DNA of 64,000 bases. Source: Bryobacterales bacterium KBS 96 (GTDB taxonomy: Bacteria; Acidobacteriota; Terriglobia; Bryobacterales; Bryobacteraceae). The stretch lies in the NCBI GenBank assembly GCA_000381625.1, contig KB906767.1:5137357-5201356 (forward strand), read 5' to 3'. Made by a program: the position numbers and the translations under genes. Positions 8,501 to 16,613 of this stretch are shown here, in pieces. The notes under the pieces were generated by a model that was given only the letters and a program-made list of their open reading frames with translations, was not told the DNA's origin and did not search any database. How positions within the stretch are numbered: the first letter of the stretch is position 1; every line of letters starts with the position of its first letter.

Positions 8501-10000
8501 ATGAAGCGGAGGCAGTTCATGACCTTAAGCGGCGCCGCGTTATCCGCGCCCGCGGTATTAGCGCGGCGTCCCTCCAGCAAAAAGCCGAACATTCTGCTTC
8601 TGATGGCCGATCAGCTACGAGGCGATTGCCTCGGCGCCGACGGAAACAGCGACATACAAACTCCTAATCTCGACCGGCTGGCGAGTGAAGGAGCACGCTT
8701 TCGTTGCTCTTATTCTTCGACCCCGAGTTGCACGCCCGCGCGCGCGGCGCTGCTCACCGGCCTCTCTCCATGGCGCCACGGCATGTTGGGCTATGGCCGC
8801 ATCGCCGAACGCTATCCGTTGGAAATGCCGCGATTACTGGCGCAGGCCGGCTATTACTCGGAAGTAATCGGTAAGTGCCACTATCATCCGCAGCGTAACC
8901 TTCACGGCTTTGAACAGGCTCTTCTGGACGAATCGGGGCGAGTCGAAAGTCCGGATTTCCGCAGCGATTACCGCTCCTGGTTTTGGTCTGTTGCGCCCGA
9001 TCTGAATCCCGACAAAACTGGCCTGAGTTGGAACGACTATCGAGGCGCTGCCTATGCGTTGCCCGAAGAACTGCATCCTACCCATTGGATCGGTGAAACC
9101 GCCGTTCGCTTCCTGCGCAAGTACCAGCGTCCGCAGCCGTTCTTTTTGAAAGTCTCTTTCGAACGCCCTCATAGTCCGTATGATCCGCCGCAACGTTTCT
9201 GGAAACAGTACCAGGACAGAAATCTCCCTCCGGCAAGGGCCGGCAACTGGGCAAAGCGCTATGCGCCGCGTAGTGGACCCGGCTACGAAATCTGGCATGG
9301 GGATCTGGGCGAACGGCAGGTGCGCGAGTCTCGCCAGGGTTATTACGGCAACGTATCGTTCGTCGATGAACAGATCGGCCGCATTCTTGAAGTTCTCGAA
9401 CAGCGCAAGCTACTCGATGAGACGCTGATTGTTTTTCTATCCGACCACGGCGATATGACGGGCGATCAACATCTTTGGCGCAAGTGCTACGCCTATGAGC
9501 CTTCCGCCAGAATTGCAACTCTCTTACGCTGGCCGAGCGGCCTTGTCGCGGCGAAACGGGGGCAGGTCCTATCGCAACCGATCGAAGTTCGCGACATTCT
9601 TCCGACACTGCTCGATGCGGCGGGCGGGCCGGCGCCAGCCATGAAATTGGATGGTCAAAGCCTCCTTGAGTTAATTCGCGGCGGAAACAACTGGTGCGAG
9701 TACATCGATTTGGAGCATGACGTTTGCTACAGCCCTGAAAATCACTGGAACGCGATGACCGACGGCCGTCAAAAATATATCTTTCATGCCCGGAACGGAG
9801 AGGAACAACTCTTCGATCTTGTGAATGACCCGCATGAGTTGCGTGACTTAGCATCGGAGCCGTCGCATTCCGAAACGCTTCTTCTCTGGCGACGACGACT
9901 AACCAACCACCTTGCCGAACGGGGCGAGCGATTTGTCAAGAATGGCAAATTGGTTTTGCGCCCTGAAAGCCTTCTGTATTCACCGAATTATCCCGGTTGA
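8501..10000 (+). CDS. Sulfatase (choline-sulfatase/alkaline phosphatase superfamily), Tat signal
   Basis: 499 residues from ATG 8501. N-terminus MKRRQFMTLSGAALSAPAVLA is a classical Tat signal; the in-frame extension upstream overlaps the DGPF gene and was dropped. NILLLMADQLRGD holds the first metal ligands. Cys77 in SCTPARAALLTG is the formylglycine site (CxPxR type, with Ala in place of the commoner Ser). FLSDHGDMTGDQ gives the second metal site, as in choline sulfatase and heparan/iduronate sulfatases. The substrate is unknown. It sits 94 bp after the DGPF gene and is probably unrelated to the sigma factor. Confidence 0.87.
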   Translation: MKRRQFMTLSGAALSAPAVLARRPSSKKPNILLLMADQLRGDCLGADGNSDIQTPNLDRLASEGARFRCSYSSTPSCTPARAALLTGLSPWRHGMLGYGRIAERYPLEMPRLLAQAGYYSEVIGKCHYHPQRNLHGFEQALLDESGRVESPDFRSDYRSWFWSVAPDLNPDKTGLSWNDYRGAAYALPEELHPTHWIGETAVRFLRKYQRPQPFFLKVSFERPHSPYDPPQRFWKQYQDRNLPPARAGNWAKRYAPRSGPGYEIWHGDLGERQVRESRQGYYGNVSFVDEQIGRILEVLEQRKLLDETLIVFLSDHGDMTGDQHLWRKCYAYEPSARIATLLRWPSGLVAAKRGQVLSQPIEVRDILPTLLDAAGGPAPAMKLDGQSLLELIRGGNNWCEYIDLEHDVCYSPENHWNAMTDGRQKYIFHARNGEEQLFDLVNDPHELRDLASEPSHSETLLLWRRRLTNHLAERGERFVKNGKLVLRPESLLYSPNYPG

Positions 10001-10038
10001 ACCGGGCGAGTTCCCGTCAAAAGAGCGTGCCCATGTTT

Positions 10039-10076
10039 GGTATCGCTTGATACCCAATTTTTGATATACTGATACC
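10039..10076. promoter_or_regulatory. Putative autoregulatory operator/promoter of the Xre-RES module
   Basis: A perfect inverted repeat GGTATC-GCTT-GATACC spans 10039-10054, and a further GATACC half-site lies at 10071-10076, one DNA turn pair (22 bp) further on. A -10-like TATACT occupies 10065-10070, between the half-sites, so a bound antitoxin would block polymerase. Xre-family antitoxins of RES modules usually repress their own promoter; binding here is inferred. Confidence 0.5.
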
Positions 10077-10089
10077 GGGAGTGCCGTTC

Positions 10090-10521
10090 ATGATCGAAGC
10101 CAGTATTGTTGCTGAGGTAATGGGCGGTGTTGCCGTTTTGGGCCACAGGCTGAATTCACTGCCTGCTCTCTCGAAGGCTGTCGCCGCTGGCCTCCCCAAA
10201 CAGGCTCTAAAAAAGACGGCTTTGCGCGTATATCCTGTATCCCGCGATGCGACGCGCCTGATCTACCGCATCGTACCGGAGGCTACATATAAACGGCGGA
10301 CCCGGCTCACGACCGCTGAGAGTGAACGCACGGAGCGACTCGCTCGGGTCGTCGCCGCCGCCGAATCTGTTTGGGAAGACCGTGATGACGCACGCCGCTG
10401 GCTGACAACTCCCCTCCGCGAACTAAGCGGCAGAACTCCTATCGAATGCGCCATGACTGAACTCGGCGCTCGCCAGGTCGAGGAACTGTTGGACCGAATC
10501 TTCTATGGTCTCCCGGCCTGA
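10090..10521 (+). CDS. Antitoxin of Xre/MbcA/ParS (DUF2384) type
   Basis: 143 residues. The C-terminal half (ARRWLTTPLRELSGRTPIECAMTE, then a helix ending in LLDRIFYGLPA) is the DUF2384 toxin-binding domain of RES antitoxins. The N-terminal part should hold the DNA-binding region. ATG 10090 is preferred because GGGAG lies 8 nt upstream; GTG 10081 is also in frame. It overlaps the toxin start by 17 bp, typical of co-translated toxin-antitoxin pairs. It is expected to neutralise the RES toxin and repress the operon. Confidence 0.85.
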   Translation: MIEASIVAEVMGGVAVLGHRLNSLPALSKAVAAGLPKQALKKTALRVYPVSRDATRLIYRIVPEATYKRRTRLTTAESERTERLARVVAAAESVWEDRDDARRWLTTPLRELSGRTPIECAMTELGARQVEELLDRIFYGLPA

Positions 10522-10981
10522 CGGCCCGCTTCGCGCGTTCCGCATTGCCGATCGCCGCCATCCGATTTTCGATGGCGCGGGAGCCTATCTCAAAGGCGCA
10601 CGCTGGACATCGCGTGGGCGAGCGGTCATCTACGCTGCTGAAACGTACGCGGGCGCATTGCTCGAAATGCTCGTCCACACGGGCATGACAGGCATCCCTC
10701 GTACACACGCCTGGATTGATATCCACATACCATCCACTGTGTCGATCGAAGAGGTCCGCGCCGGAGAGATTTCCGGCTGGGACGGCGACGACCAAAGCGC
10801 AAGCCGCGCGTTTGGAGATCGGTGGCATGAAGAACGGCGCACCGCTGTCCTGCTCGTTCCTTCGGTAGTGACCAATGGTATAGAGCGGAACCTGATCCTC
10901 AACCCCGAACATCCGGCGTTTGCCTCAATCAGCACTGGAACGCCTCACGATGTGAAATGGGACGTCCGCCTGTTTGACTAA
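10505..10981 (+). CDS. RES-domain toxin (NAD+-degrading type)
   Basis: 158 residues. RES fold pattern: AFRIAD near residues 11-16, GARWTSRGRAVIYAAET (31-47) with the conserved Arg and Tyr, then ALLEMLVH with the conserved Glu near 54, and NLILNPEHPAF near the end. Characterised RES toxins act as NAD+ glycohydrolases/phosphorylases that deplete NAD+ and arrest growth. The gene overlaps its antitoxin and ends 22 bp before the convergent recR. It looks intact. Confidence 0.88.
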   Translation: MVSRPDGPLRAFRIADRRHPIFDGAGAYLKGARWTSRGRAVIYAAETYAGALLEMLVHTGMTGIPRTHAWIDIHIPSTVSIEEVRAGEISGWDGDDQSASRAFGDRWHEERRTAVLLVPSVVTNGIERNLILNPEHPAFASISTGTPHDVKWDVRLFD

Positions 10982-11002
10982 TGCGAGCGATTGCTCCCCG
11001 TC

Positions 11003-11602
11003 TCACATCTCACGCCGGTTCTCGAGCGACCGCGACATCGTTACTTCGTCCGCGAATTCCAGGTCGCTGCCGACCGGTATGCCCATGGCGATGCGCGTGA
11101 CGCGTGGACCAAGCGGCTTCAATAGCCGCGCCAAATAGACCGCCGTCGCCTCACCTTCCACCGTGGGATTGGTGGCAAGAATGATTTCTTGAATCTCCCC
11201 CCGGTGAATACGGTCCACCAGTCCTTTGATCTTCAACTGTTCGGGTCCAATGCCGCGCAGAGGAGAAATTGCGCCGTGAAGCACGTGATAAAGACCCCGG
11301 AATGTATTCGTGGTCTCAACCGCCAGAATGTTGTGCGGCTCCTCAATGACACAAAGCAGGCCATGGTCTCTATGCGGATCGCGGCAGTAGACGCAGATCT
11401 CGCCATCGCTGATGTTGTTGCACTCGGTGCAGATCGTCAGCTTGTCTTTAATATCAAACAGGGCCTGCGCCAGGCGCTCGGCGTCTTCACGAGGCGCCCG
11501 CAGGAGGTGGAAAGCGATTCGTTGCGCGGATTTCTGCCCGATGCCGGGAAGCCGTTTGAATTCGGTGATCAGCCGCAGCAGCGGCTCGGCAAATTCTGCC
11601 AT
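11003..11602 (-). CDS. recR: Recombination mediator protein RecR
   Basis: 199 residues, the normal length. [17 protein letters not shown] (helix-hairpin-helix, about 18-35), a four-Cys zinc finger [16 protein letters not shown] (about 58-73) and a TOPRIM domain with [12 protein letters not shown] and [16 protein letters not shown]. With RecF/RecO it loads RecA at gaps. Last gene of dnaX-ybaB-recR; the ybaB stop is 39 bp upstream. Confidence 0.96.
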   Translation of the reverse strand: MAEFAEPLLRLITEFKRLPGIGQKSAQRIAFHLLRAPREDAERLAQALFDIKDKLTICTECNNISDGEICVYCRDPHRDHGLLCVIEEPHNILAVETTNTFRGLYHVLHGAISPLRGIGPEQLKIKGLVDRIHRGEIQEIILATNPTVEGEATAVYLARLLKPLGPRVTRIAMGIPVGSDLEFADEVTMSRSLENRREM

Positions 11603-11641
11603 AGAAAATTACGCCGGCGATTTGTCTCAACGCCGTAGGCG

Positions 11642-11950
11642 CTAGAACATTCCGGGAGGGAGGCCCATGCCGCCCAACATGCCGCCCATTTTCCCTTGCG
11701 CCTCTTCGTCCACTTTCTTTGCGGCCTCATTGAACGCCGCCATCATCATGTCCTGCAACATTTCGACATCGCCCGCCACTTCGGGGTCGATTCTCACGCC
11801 AAGAACATTCTTCTGGCCGTCCATCTTGACCGAGACCATGCCGCCGCCGGCGGATGCTTCTACCCGAATCGCCGCAATCTCCTCCTGCAGCTTCTGCTGC
11901 ATCTGTTGGGCCTGCTTCATCATGGATTGCATGTTGCCGGGGAGTTTCAT
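11642..11950 (-). CDS. YbaB/EbfC-family nucleoid-associated protein
   Basis: 102 residues. Coiled N-terminal helix MQSMMKQAQQMQQKLQEEIA, then the conserved VEASAGGGMVSVKMDGQ, and a Met/Gly-rich tail (KMGGMLGGMGLPPGMF). Small dimeric DNA-binding protein. Lies between dnaX (15 bp upstream) and recR, the usual genomic position. Confidence 0.95.
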   Translation of the reverse strand: MKLPGNMQSMMKQAQQMQQKLQEEIAAIRVEASAGGGMVSVKMDGQKNVLGVRIDPEVAGDVEMLQDMMMAAFNEAAKKVDEEAQGKMGGMLGGMGLPPGMF

Positions 11951-11965
11951 AGTTTCTCTCGTGTC

Positions 11966-13660
11966 CTATTCATTCAAATTTCGCACGGCACGAACGTGAG
12001 CGCCAGGGAACAGTTCCTGAAACCGCTTCACGCCGGGATGAGACAGCGCTCGCTGTGTCACATTGTTGTCGGTAGGCAACTGCGCTTCGTTCCTTTCGGA
12101 ACCGGGAGGTGGGCCGGTGGGAGCCGTCATGTTCGCGTCGATTTCGACGCGCACTTTCACCGGCCGTCCGAGCAGAGTGGACGCCGCCTTAGCAACCGCA
12201 GAGTCCTTCAGCCCGAGCATAAAGCTCTTCGCGCTCGTGAACACGATTTCCGCGCCGTCCACCCGCACATCCGCATGCTGAACGGCATCGGCGCTCATCT
12301 TCATTCCGGCCTCGGTAAGGGCCGCATGTAAATCGGTCTTAAAATCGCCCGTGTTCTGTTGGGCCGAGCCGTTCGTTTGACCCGGTTCCCGTTCCAGCGC
12401 AATCGCCGGGTGGGCTGCTGAAGCTGCCGGCTGTCTCGGTTCGGGTGGAGCGCTTGACATTCGCCCCGAAGGCGCCAGCTTTGCGATTCCGGTGCGCGGA
12501 GCCGGCGCGCTGGCGCGTAGCGGTGGAGGCGCATCCGCGCCGAGCTGCGAGATGGCTTCTTCAATCGATTGCAGTTTGCCGACTTGCACGAGCTTGATTA
12601 GTCCCAACTCCAGGTGCAGCCGCGGCTGCAGCGAAAATTGAAGTGTCTTATAAAGGTCGAGCGTCAATTGCAAGTAGCGCGTTAGGTCTTCTTCGGTGAA
12701 CCCCACGGCGACCCCGGCCATCGCCTGCTGCTCGCGTTCGGATGCCGCTATCAAGCGCGTTGGTTTTCCCGCAATTTTCGCGACCAGAAGATTGCGCCAA
12801 TAGCGAGCCAATTCGCGGCAGAAATGCTGCAAACTCTGCCCGGTGCGCTCCAGTTCTTGCACCACTTCCAGCATCTTCTCGCCGTTCTGCTCGCGCGCCG
12901 CGTCCGCAATGGCCTGTAGTGAATCGAGTGCGAATACGCCCAGCAACGCCCGCACTTCGTCTACCCGCAGAGTCTTGCCGCAGCAGGCGATCGCCTGGTC
13001 CAGCGCCGAGAGCGAGTCACGGACGCTGCCTTCACCCGCGTTGGCAATCACGGCCAGCACGTCCTGGTCGGCATCCACGCCTTCCTGCTTGGCAATGAAT
13101 TCCAGCCGCTCCATCAACTCGTCGAATTGCACCGAACGAAAGCTGAACTGCTGGCAGCGCGAGGCAATTGTATTTGGGACCTTGTGAACTTCGGTTGTGC
13201 AAAGGACGAACACCGCCCACTCCGGCGGCTCTTCGAGAGTCTTCAGAAGCGCGTTGAACGCTTCATTCGTAATCTGGTGCGCCTCATCGATGATGAATAC
13301 CTTGTACCGGTCGCGCGCCGGCCGGTAGCGCACGTTCTCCCGCAGTTCGCGCATTTCGTTGATGCCCCGGTTTGAGGCCGCGTCAATTTCGATCACGTCC
13401 GGCGAATTGCCGGCGGTAATCTCCAAACAGCTCGCGCATTCACCGCAGGGCTGACCAGTAGGCCCCTTTACGCAATTCAGACAACGCGCGAGAATGCGGG
13501 CCACGGTGGTCTTGCCCGTCCCACGCTGCCCCGCGAAGATGTAGCCGTGCGCCAGACGGCTCGTTCGAATGGCGTTTTCGAGCGTGGTTCGAACAGGCTC
13601 CTGCCCGATCAGATCTTCAAAGGTTTGCGGGCGGTACTTCCTCGCAATGACTTGGTACAT
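11966..13660 (-). CDS. dnaX: DNA polymerase III subunit gamma/tau
   Basis: 564 residues. MYQVIARKYRPQTFEDLIGQ opens the protein; GQRGTGKTT is Walker A; four zinc-binding Cys lie in CLNCVKGPTGQPCGECASC; VFIIDEAHQ is Walker B; SNRGINEMREL and the sensor regions follow. The C-terminal third is Pro/Ala-rich and diverged, as in tau. Clamp-loader ATPase. ATG 13660 was chosen because the upstream extension to 13711 would run into the SRP RNA gene. I see no A-rich slippery run of the kind used for gamma frameshifting in Escherichia coli. Confidence 0.95.
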   Translation of the reverse strand: MYQVIARKYRPQTFEDLIGQEPVRTTLENAIRTSRLAHGYIFAGQRGTGKTTVARILARCLNCVKGPTGQPCGECASCLEITAGNSPDVIEIDAASNRGINEMRELRENVRYRPARDRYKVFIIDEAHQITNEAFNALLKTLEEPPEWAVFVLCTTEVHKVPNTIASRCQQFSFRSVQFDELMERLEFIAKQEGVDADQDVLAVIANAGEGSVRDSLSALDQAIACCGKTLRVDEVRALLGVFALDSLQAIADAAREQNGEKMLEVVQELERTGQSLQHFCRELARYWRNLLVAKIAGKPTRLIAASEREQQAMAGVAVGFTEEDLTRYLQLTLDLYKTLQFSLQPRLHLELGLIKLVQVGKLQSIEEAISQLGADAPPPLRASAPAPRTGIAKLAPSGRMSSAPPEPRQPAASAAHPAIALEREPGQTNGSAQQNTGDFKTDLHAALTEAGMKMSADAVQHADVRVDGAEIVFTSAKSFMLGLKDSAVAKAASTLLGRPVKVRVEIDANMTAPTGPPPGSERNEAQLPTDNNVTQRALSHPGVKRFQELFPGAHVRAVRNLNE

Positions 13661-13683
13661 GGGAATGCGTACAGGAGTGCTCT

Positions 13684-13790
13684 GCCAGACCCCGGGTGAT
13701 CCGCGGCACACGAGCTAAACCGCTACCGTTGCTCCCTTCCGGACCTGGCGGGGTTTGCAGCCGCCCATTGCACGGAGCCCGGAGCCTGAC
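13684..13790 (-). ncRNA. ffs: Signal recognition particle RNA (4.5S, small bacterial type)
   Basis: On the minus strand the conserved apical loop region CAGGTCCGGAAGGGAGCA is present, with the GGAA tetraloop that binds Ffh, followed by GTGTGCCG typical of the 3' arm. The 5' end GTCAGGCTCCGGG pairs over all 13 positions (with G-U pairs) with the 3' end CCCGGGGTCTGGC, closing a ~107-nt rod. It ends 24 bp before the dnaX start and lacks an Alu domain, so it is the short form. The order SRP RNA-dnaX-ybaB-recR is the same as in Bacillus subtilis. Confidence 0.93.
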
Positions 13791-13811
13791 AAGTATTCAT
13801 CCTAGCATCCG

Positions 13812-14978
13812 TCATCCCGCAACTTCATCGACCAGTTTCTTCATCCGGGAAATCCCCTCGTGGAGGATTCCCAGCGGCGTAATCAGGCTCACAACCAGGC
13901 TGCCACCGCACTCCAAATCGAAGAAATATCCGGGCTGCGCAATCACGCCTTCCTGCTCAAGCAGATCGAATAGCCACTTCTCTTCGTGCTGCGTGCCCGG
14001 AAGCCGCACAATCGCCGACCACCCTCCTTCCGTATGTAAGGGATAGGCCGCGGAATCGCGCAGCAAATCCACCAGGATGTTCAGGTTCTTGCGAATCCGG
14101 TTGGCAATCTGAAGCTGCATCGATTCTCCGGCTGCAAGCAACGCCGGAAGCGCGCGCTGAACCGGCGTGTTGACCGAAAGATAGGTATCGAGGATCAATT
14201 CAAGCCGCCGCCGGGCGCGTTCACGCTCTGCCGCCGGACCGTTCAGGACAATCCAGCCGAGCTTCAATTGAGGCATGCCCGCCGCCTTTGATAACCCGTT
14301 TAGCGAGAACGAAAGTACGTCATGGCGATTAACCAGTGTCGTCGCTGTCCGGGCCAGTGGGTAATCGAAGAAAACTTCGTCGGCAATGACTGGAATCCCT
14401 CGTTCCGCGGCAAGGAGCAGTAATCGGTCCGCCTCATTGTTCTTCAGAAACGAGCCGGTCGGGTTATTCGGATTGACTACGACAATCGCGCGAGTTCGCC
14501 TCGAGATCCGCTGCTTCAGATCTTCGAAATCGATATGCCAGCTTCCGTCGTAGCGTAGCCAATACGGAACGATCCGCACTGATTCCAGCGATGCGAGGTA
14601 TTCAAACAGGGGGTAAGATGGCTGCGGCACAAGCACCTCATCGCCCGGGTCGCAAAGGAGCTTGAATAAATAACCGTACGCCTCGCTGGTGCTTGCCGTC
14701 AGCAGAATGCGATCAATTTCGACGTCGAGCCCGCGCCGCGAGTAGTACGTTTGCACTGCCTCGCGCGACCTCGTTTCTCCCAGCGGATCGGGCATGTAAC
14801 TGAGGTCGCCTGCCTTGCTCAACGCATCCGCGATTTCCCGGTGCGGATAGTCGAAATCCACTGCGGTGGGATTCGAAGAAGCAAGATCGAGCAGCGGAAT
14901 ACCGTCGCTCACGAGTCGCGAAACCCGCTGCGAGTAGGCGTTAGCGGAAAGAGACCAGGACAGACGGTTCGAGTACAA
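13812..14978 (-). CDS. PLP-dependent aminotransferase, class I/II
   Basis: 388 residues. NPNNPTG (substrate/PLP contact) near the middle, VIADEVFFDYP holding the PLP-ring Asp, and SLNGLSKAAGMPQLKLGW with the Schiff-base Lys. The C-terminus GSLVVSLITP carries the carboxylate-binding region with an unusual lack of the typical RxxF pattern. The predicted start is TTG 14978 with AAGGA directly adjacent, so the true start is unsure. Substrate unknown. Its stop is 21 bp upstream of the SRP RNA 5' end on the same strand, so the SRP promoter must lie inside or just after this gene. Confidence 0.85.
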   Translation of the reverse strand: MYSNRLSWSLSANAYSQRVSRLVSDGIPLLDLASSNPTAVDFDYPHREIADALSKAGDLSYMPDPLGETRSREAVQTYYSRRGLDVEIDRILLTASTSEAYGYLFKLLCDPGDEVLVPQPSYPLFEYLASLESVRIVPYWLRYDGSWHIDFEDLKQRISRRTRAIVVVNPNNPTGSFLKNNEADRLLLLAAERGIPVIADEVFFDYPLARTATTLVNRHDVLSFSLNGLSKAAGMPQLKLGWIVLNGPAAERERARRRLELILDTYLSVNTPVQRALPALLAAGESMQLQIANRIRKNLNILVDLLRDSAAYPLHTEGGWSAIVRLPGTQHEEKWLFDLLEQEGVIAQPGYFFDLECGGSLVVSLITPLGILHEGISRMKKLVDEVAG

Positions 14979-15079
14979 TCCTTACTTTTTCACGCCGCTG
15001 ACGCTGGCGCAAGCCGGAGTCCGAAATCGGAGCCGCCCACGCGCGGGTTTCGCAATTATTCAAAACCGGGTGGACCCAA

Positions 15080-15682
15080 CTACCTCATGTGGAAACTCAA
15101 CGCCCCCGCTTGGGTCTTCTTGCCTTCCGTCATCGTAAAAACCGTGCGTTCGACGCACGAGCCACCATCGAGAACCAGCGCCGGTTCAAGGACGTCGCGA
15201 TCGAATTTTTCCACTTTGTCGGGTGGCAGCACCGGACGCAGGCTGTTCGTGATCTGCCCCAGTACGATGGCTCCGAGCCCAACCGACGTATTCACACTCC
15301 CCGGAACATTCATCGATCTGGACGTGCTCAAAATGGAAAACACACCGGTGGCGGAGCTGAGAGCAACGTTGAGAATGTTCAGTAGATTGCGCCGCTGGTT
15401 CTGCAAAATGGAGGCGAGAATGATCTGCCTGCCAATCGGTTTCAGCGCGATATTTGATTGAGTCAGGGCCTGGTAAATCTGGCTGCTCACCACCGACTGT
15501 CGGGTGTTCGTCACGTTGCAAATGCTCAGATCGTACGCGCCCACCCCTTTCGGCATTGTGCCGTAGTTCTGGGCCAGCAACTGCTTCGGAATGGGGGTTC
15601 CGCTCACTGCCAGGGTGTCTTCCGCCTGAGACCCGCTCGCGGCCAGCAATACCGCGGCGGCGAGCGCCAAAATCGTTTTCAT
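15080..15682 (-). CDS. Exported protein of unknown function
   Basis: 200 residues. MKTILALAAAVLLAASGSQA is a clear Sec signal peptide ending at Ala20. The mature part has no motif I recognise; two Cys (ICNVTNT and GGSCVERT) could form a disulfide, and LSSATGVFSILSTSR with GLGAIVLGQI suggests a hydrophobic central part. ATG 15682 was chosen for the signal peptide and a GAGAG ribosome binding site; an in-frame start at 15766 would bury the signal. It stands alone between the aminotransferase and PhoU-like genes. Confidence 0.65.
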   Translation of the reverse strand: MKTILALAAAVLLAASGSQAEDTLAVSGTPIPKQLLAQNYGTMPKGVGAYDLSICNVTNTRQSVVSSQIYQALTQSNIALKPIGRQIILASILQNQRRNLLNILNVALSSATGVFSILSTSRSMNVPGSVNTSVGLGAIVLGQITNSLRPVLPPDKVEKFDRDVLEPALVLDGGSCVERTVFTMTEGKKTQAGALSFHMR

Positions 15683-15852
15683 GGAATTCTCTCGTTCCGC
15701 CGGAGTGCGTTCCTGTGCGCCCGGACGTAATCGAGAAGTAGCAGCCAAAAAGCCCGCGCGTTTCATCGTGTCTTCGCTACTACTTGATTTCGTTGATTAA
15801 ACGATCGAAAGAAAAGCTGTGAATGCTTTGCGGTGGATTCCACTCCGCCGCG

Positions 15853-16500
15853 TTAGTAGACGACTTCCGGAACCGGAATCGCTGCCGCTGCCTGTTCGCC
15901 GATGCTGGCGGCGTGCCGCGCAATCAGCTCCAGGTGCTTGCAGATCAACAGCAGATGCACGTACACGCCGCCATCGCCGGGAACGCTCGTCAGCTTGAAA
16001 AGCTTGTCGTACAGCACGCGGCACTCCGACCGGAGATCTGCTTCCCGTGGTCTCATCGCGAGCGCGTCGTCGAGATCGTCGCTCGCCCATCCCTCAATTG
16101 CCGTCGAGAGCATTCCGTTGATTCGCCTTCCGAGCTCGGAAATCCGGTGAAGAATTCGTGACGTAGGGCGGCGCTGGATGGATGCTCCCAATGTCGCAAT
16201 CTCGTCGGCATAATCGCCAATCAATTCGAGGTCCACGATCGCTCCGACGATGCCGGTTACCAGACGCGCCTCGTCGCCGCGTCTTCCTGGAGTGGCCATT
16301 GCCTGTAAGCATTGTTCGTGAATCTGTCGGTTTTGATCGTCGATTCGCGCCTCGAGTTCGTGAGTTCTCTCCGCCGCGGCGGGATCGTTGCTCGTCACTG
16401 TGGCAAGAGCTTCGTTGAGCATCGTAACGGTAATCTGCCCCATTTCGGCAAGATTCCCACGGATGGCATCAAACTCGTCCCGATGTCGCACTCTTTTCAT
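15853..16500 (-). CDS. PhoU-domain protein
   Basis: 215 residues with two PhoU-type three-helix repeats: FDAIRGNLAEMGQITVTMLN plus the metal-binding type ELEARIDDQNRQIHEQC in the first, and LICKHLELIARHAASIGEQA near the end of the second. PhoU modulates PhoR and the Pst phosphate transporter. No pst or pho genes are nearby, so its partner is unknown. It is divergent from the TPP enzyme gene at 16614. Confidence 0.85.
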   Translation of the reverse strand: MKRVRHRDEFDAIRGNLAEMGQITVTMLNEALATVTSNDPAAAERTHELEARIDDQNRQIHEQCLQAMATPGRRGDEARLVTGIVGAIVDLELIGDYADEIATLGASIQRRPTSRILHRISELGRRINGMLSTAIEGWASDDLDDALAMRPREADLRSECRVLYDKLFKLTSVPGDGGVYVHLLLICKHLELIARHAASIGEQAAAAIPVPEVVY

Positions 16501-16613
16501 TACGAATCATTGGACTCGCGCGAACCCGCCCTGGTGTCAAGATAAGCGGAAATTTCTGCAACGAATTGTCGGCCCGCTGGATAATGCGGTGTGCTCTCAT
16601 CGGAAGAGTCGCC

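Noticed and set aside
13661-13711. dnaX start at 13711
   Set aside because: It would place 28 bases of the SRP RNA 3' arm inside the protein and adds residues with no homology.
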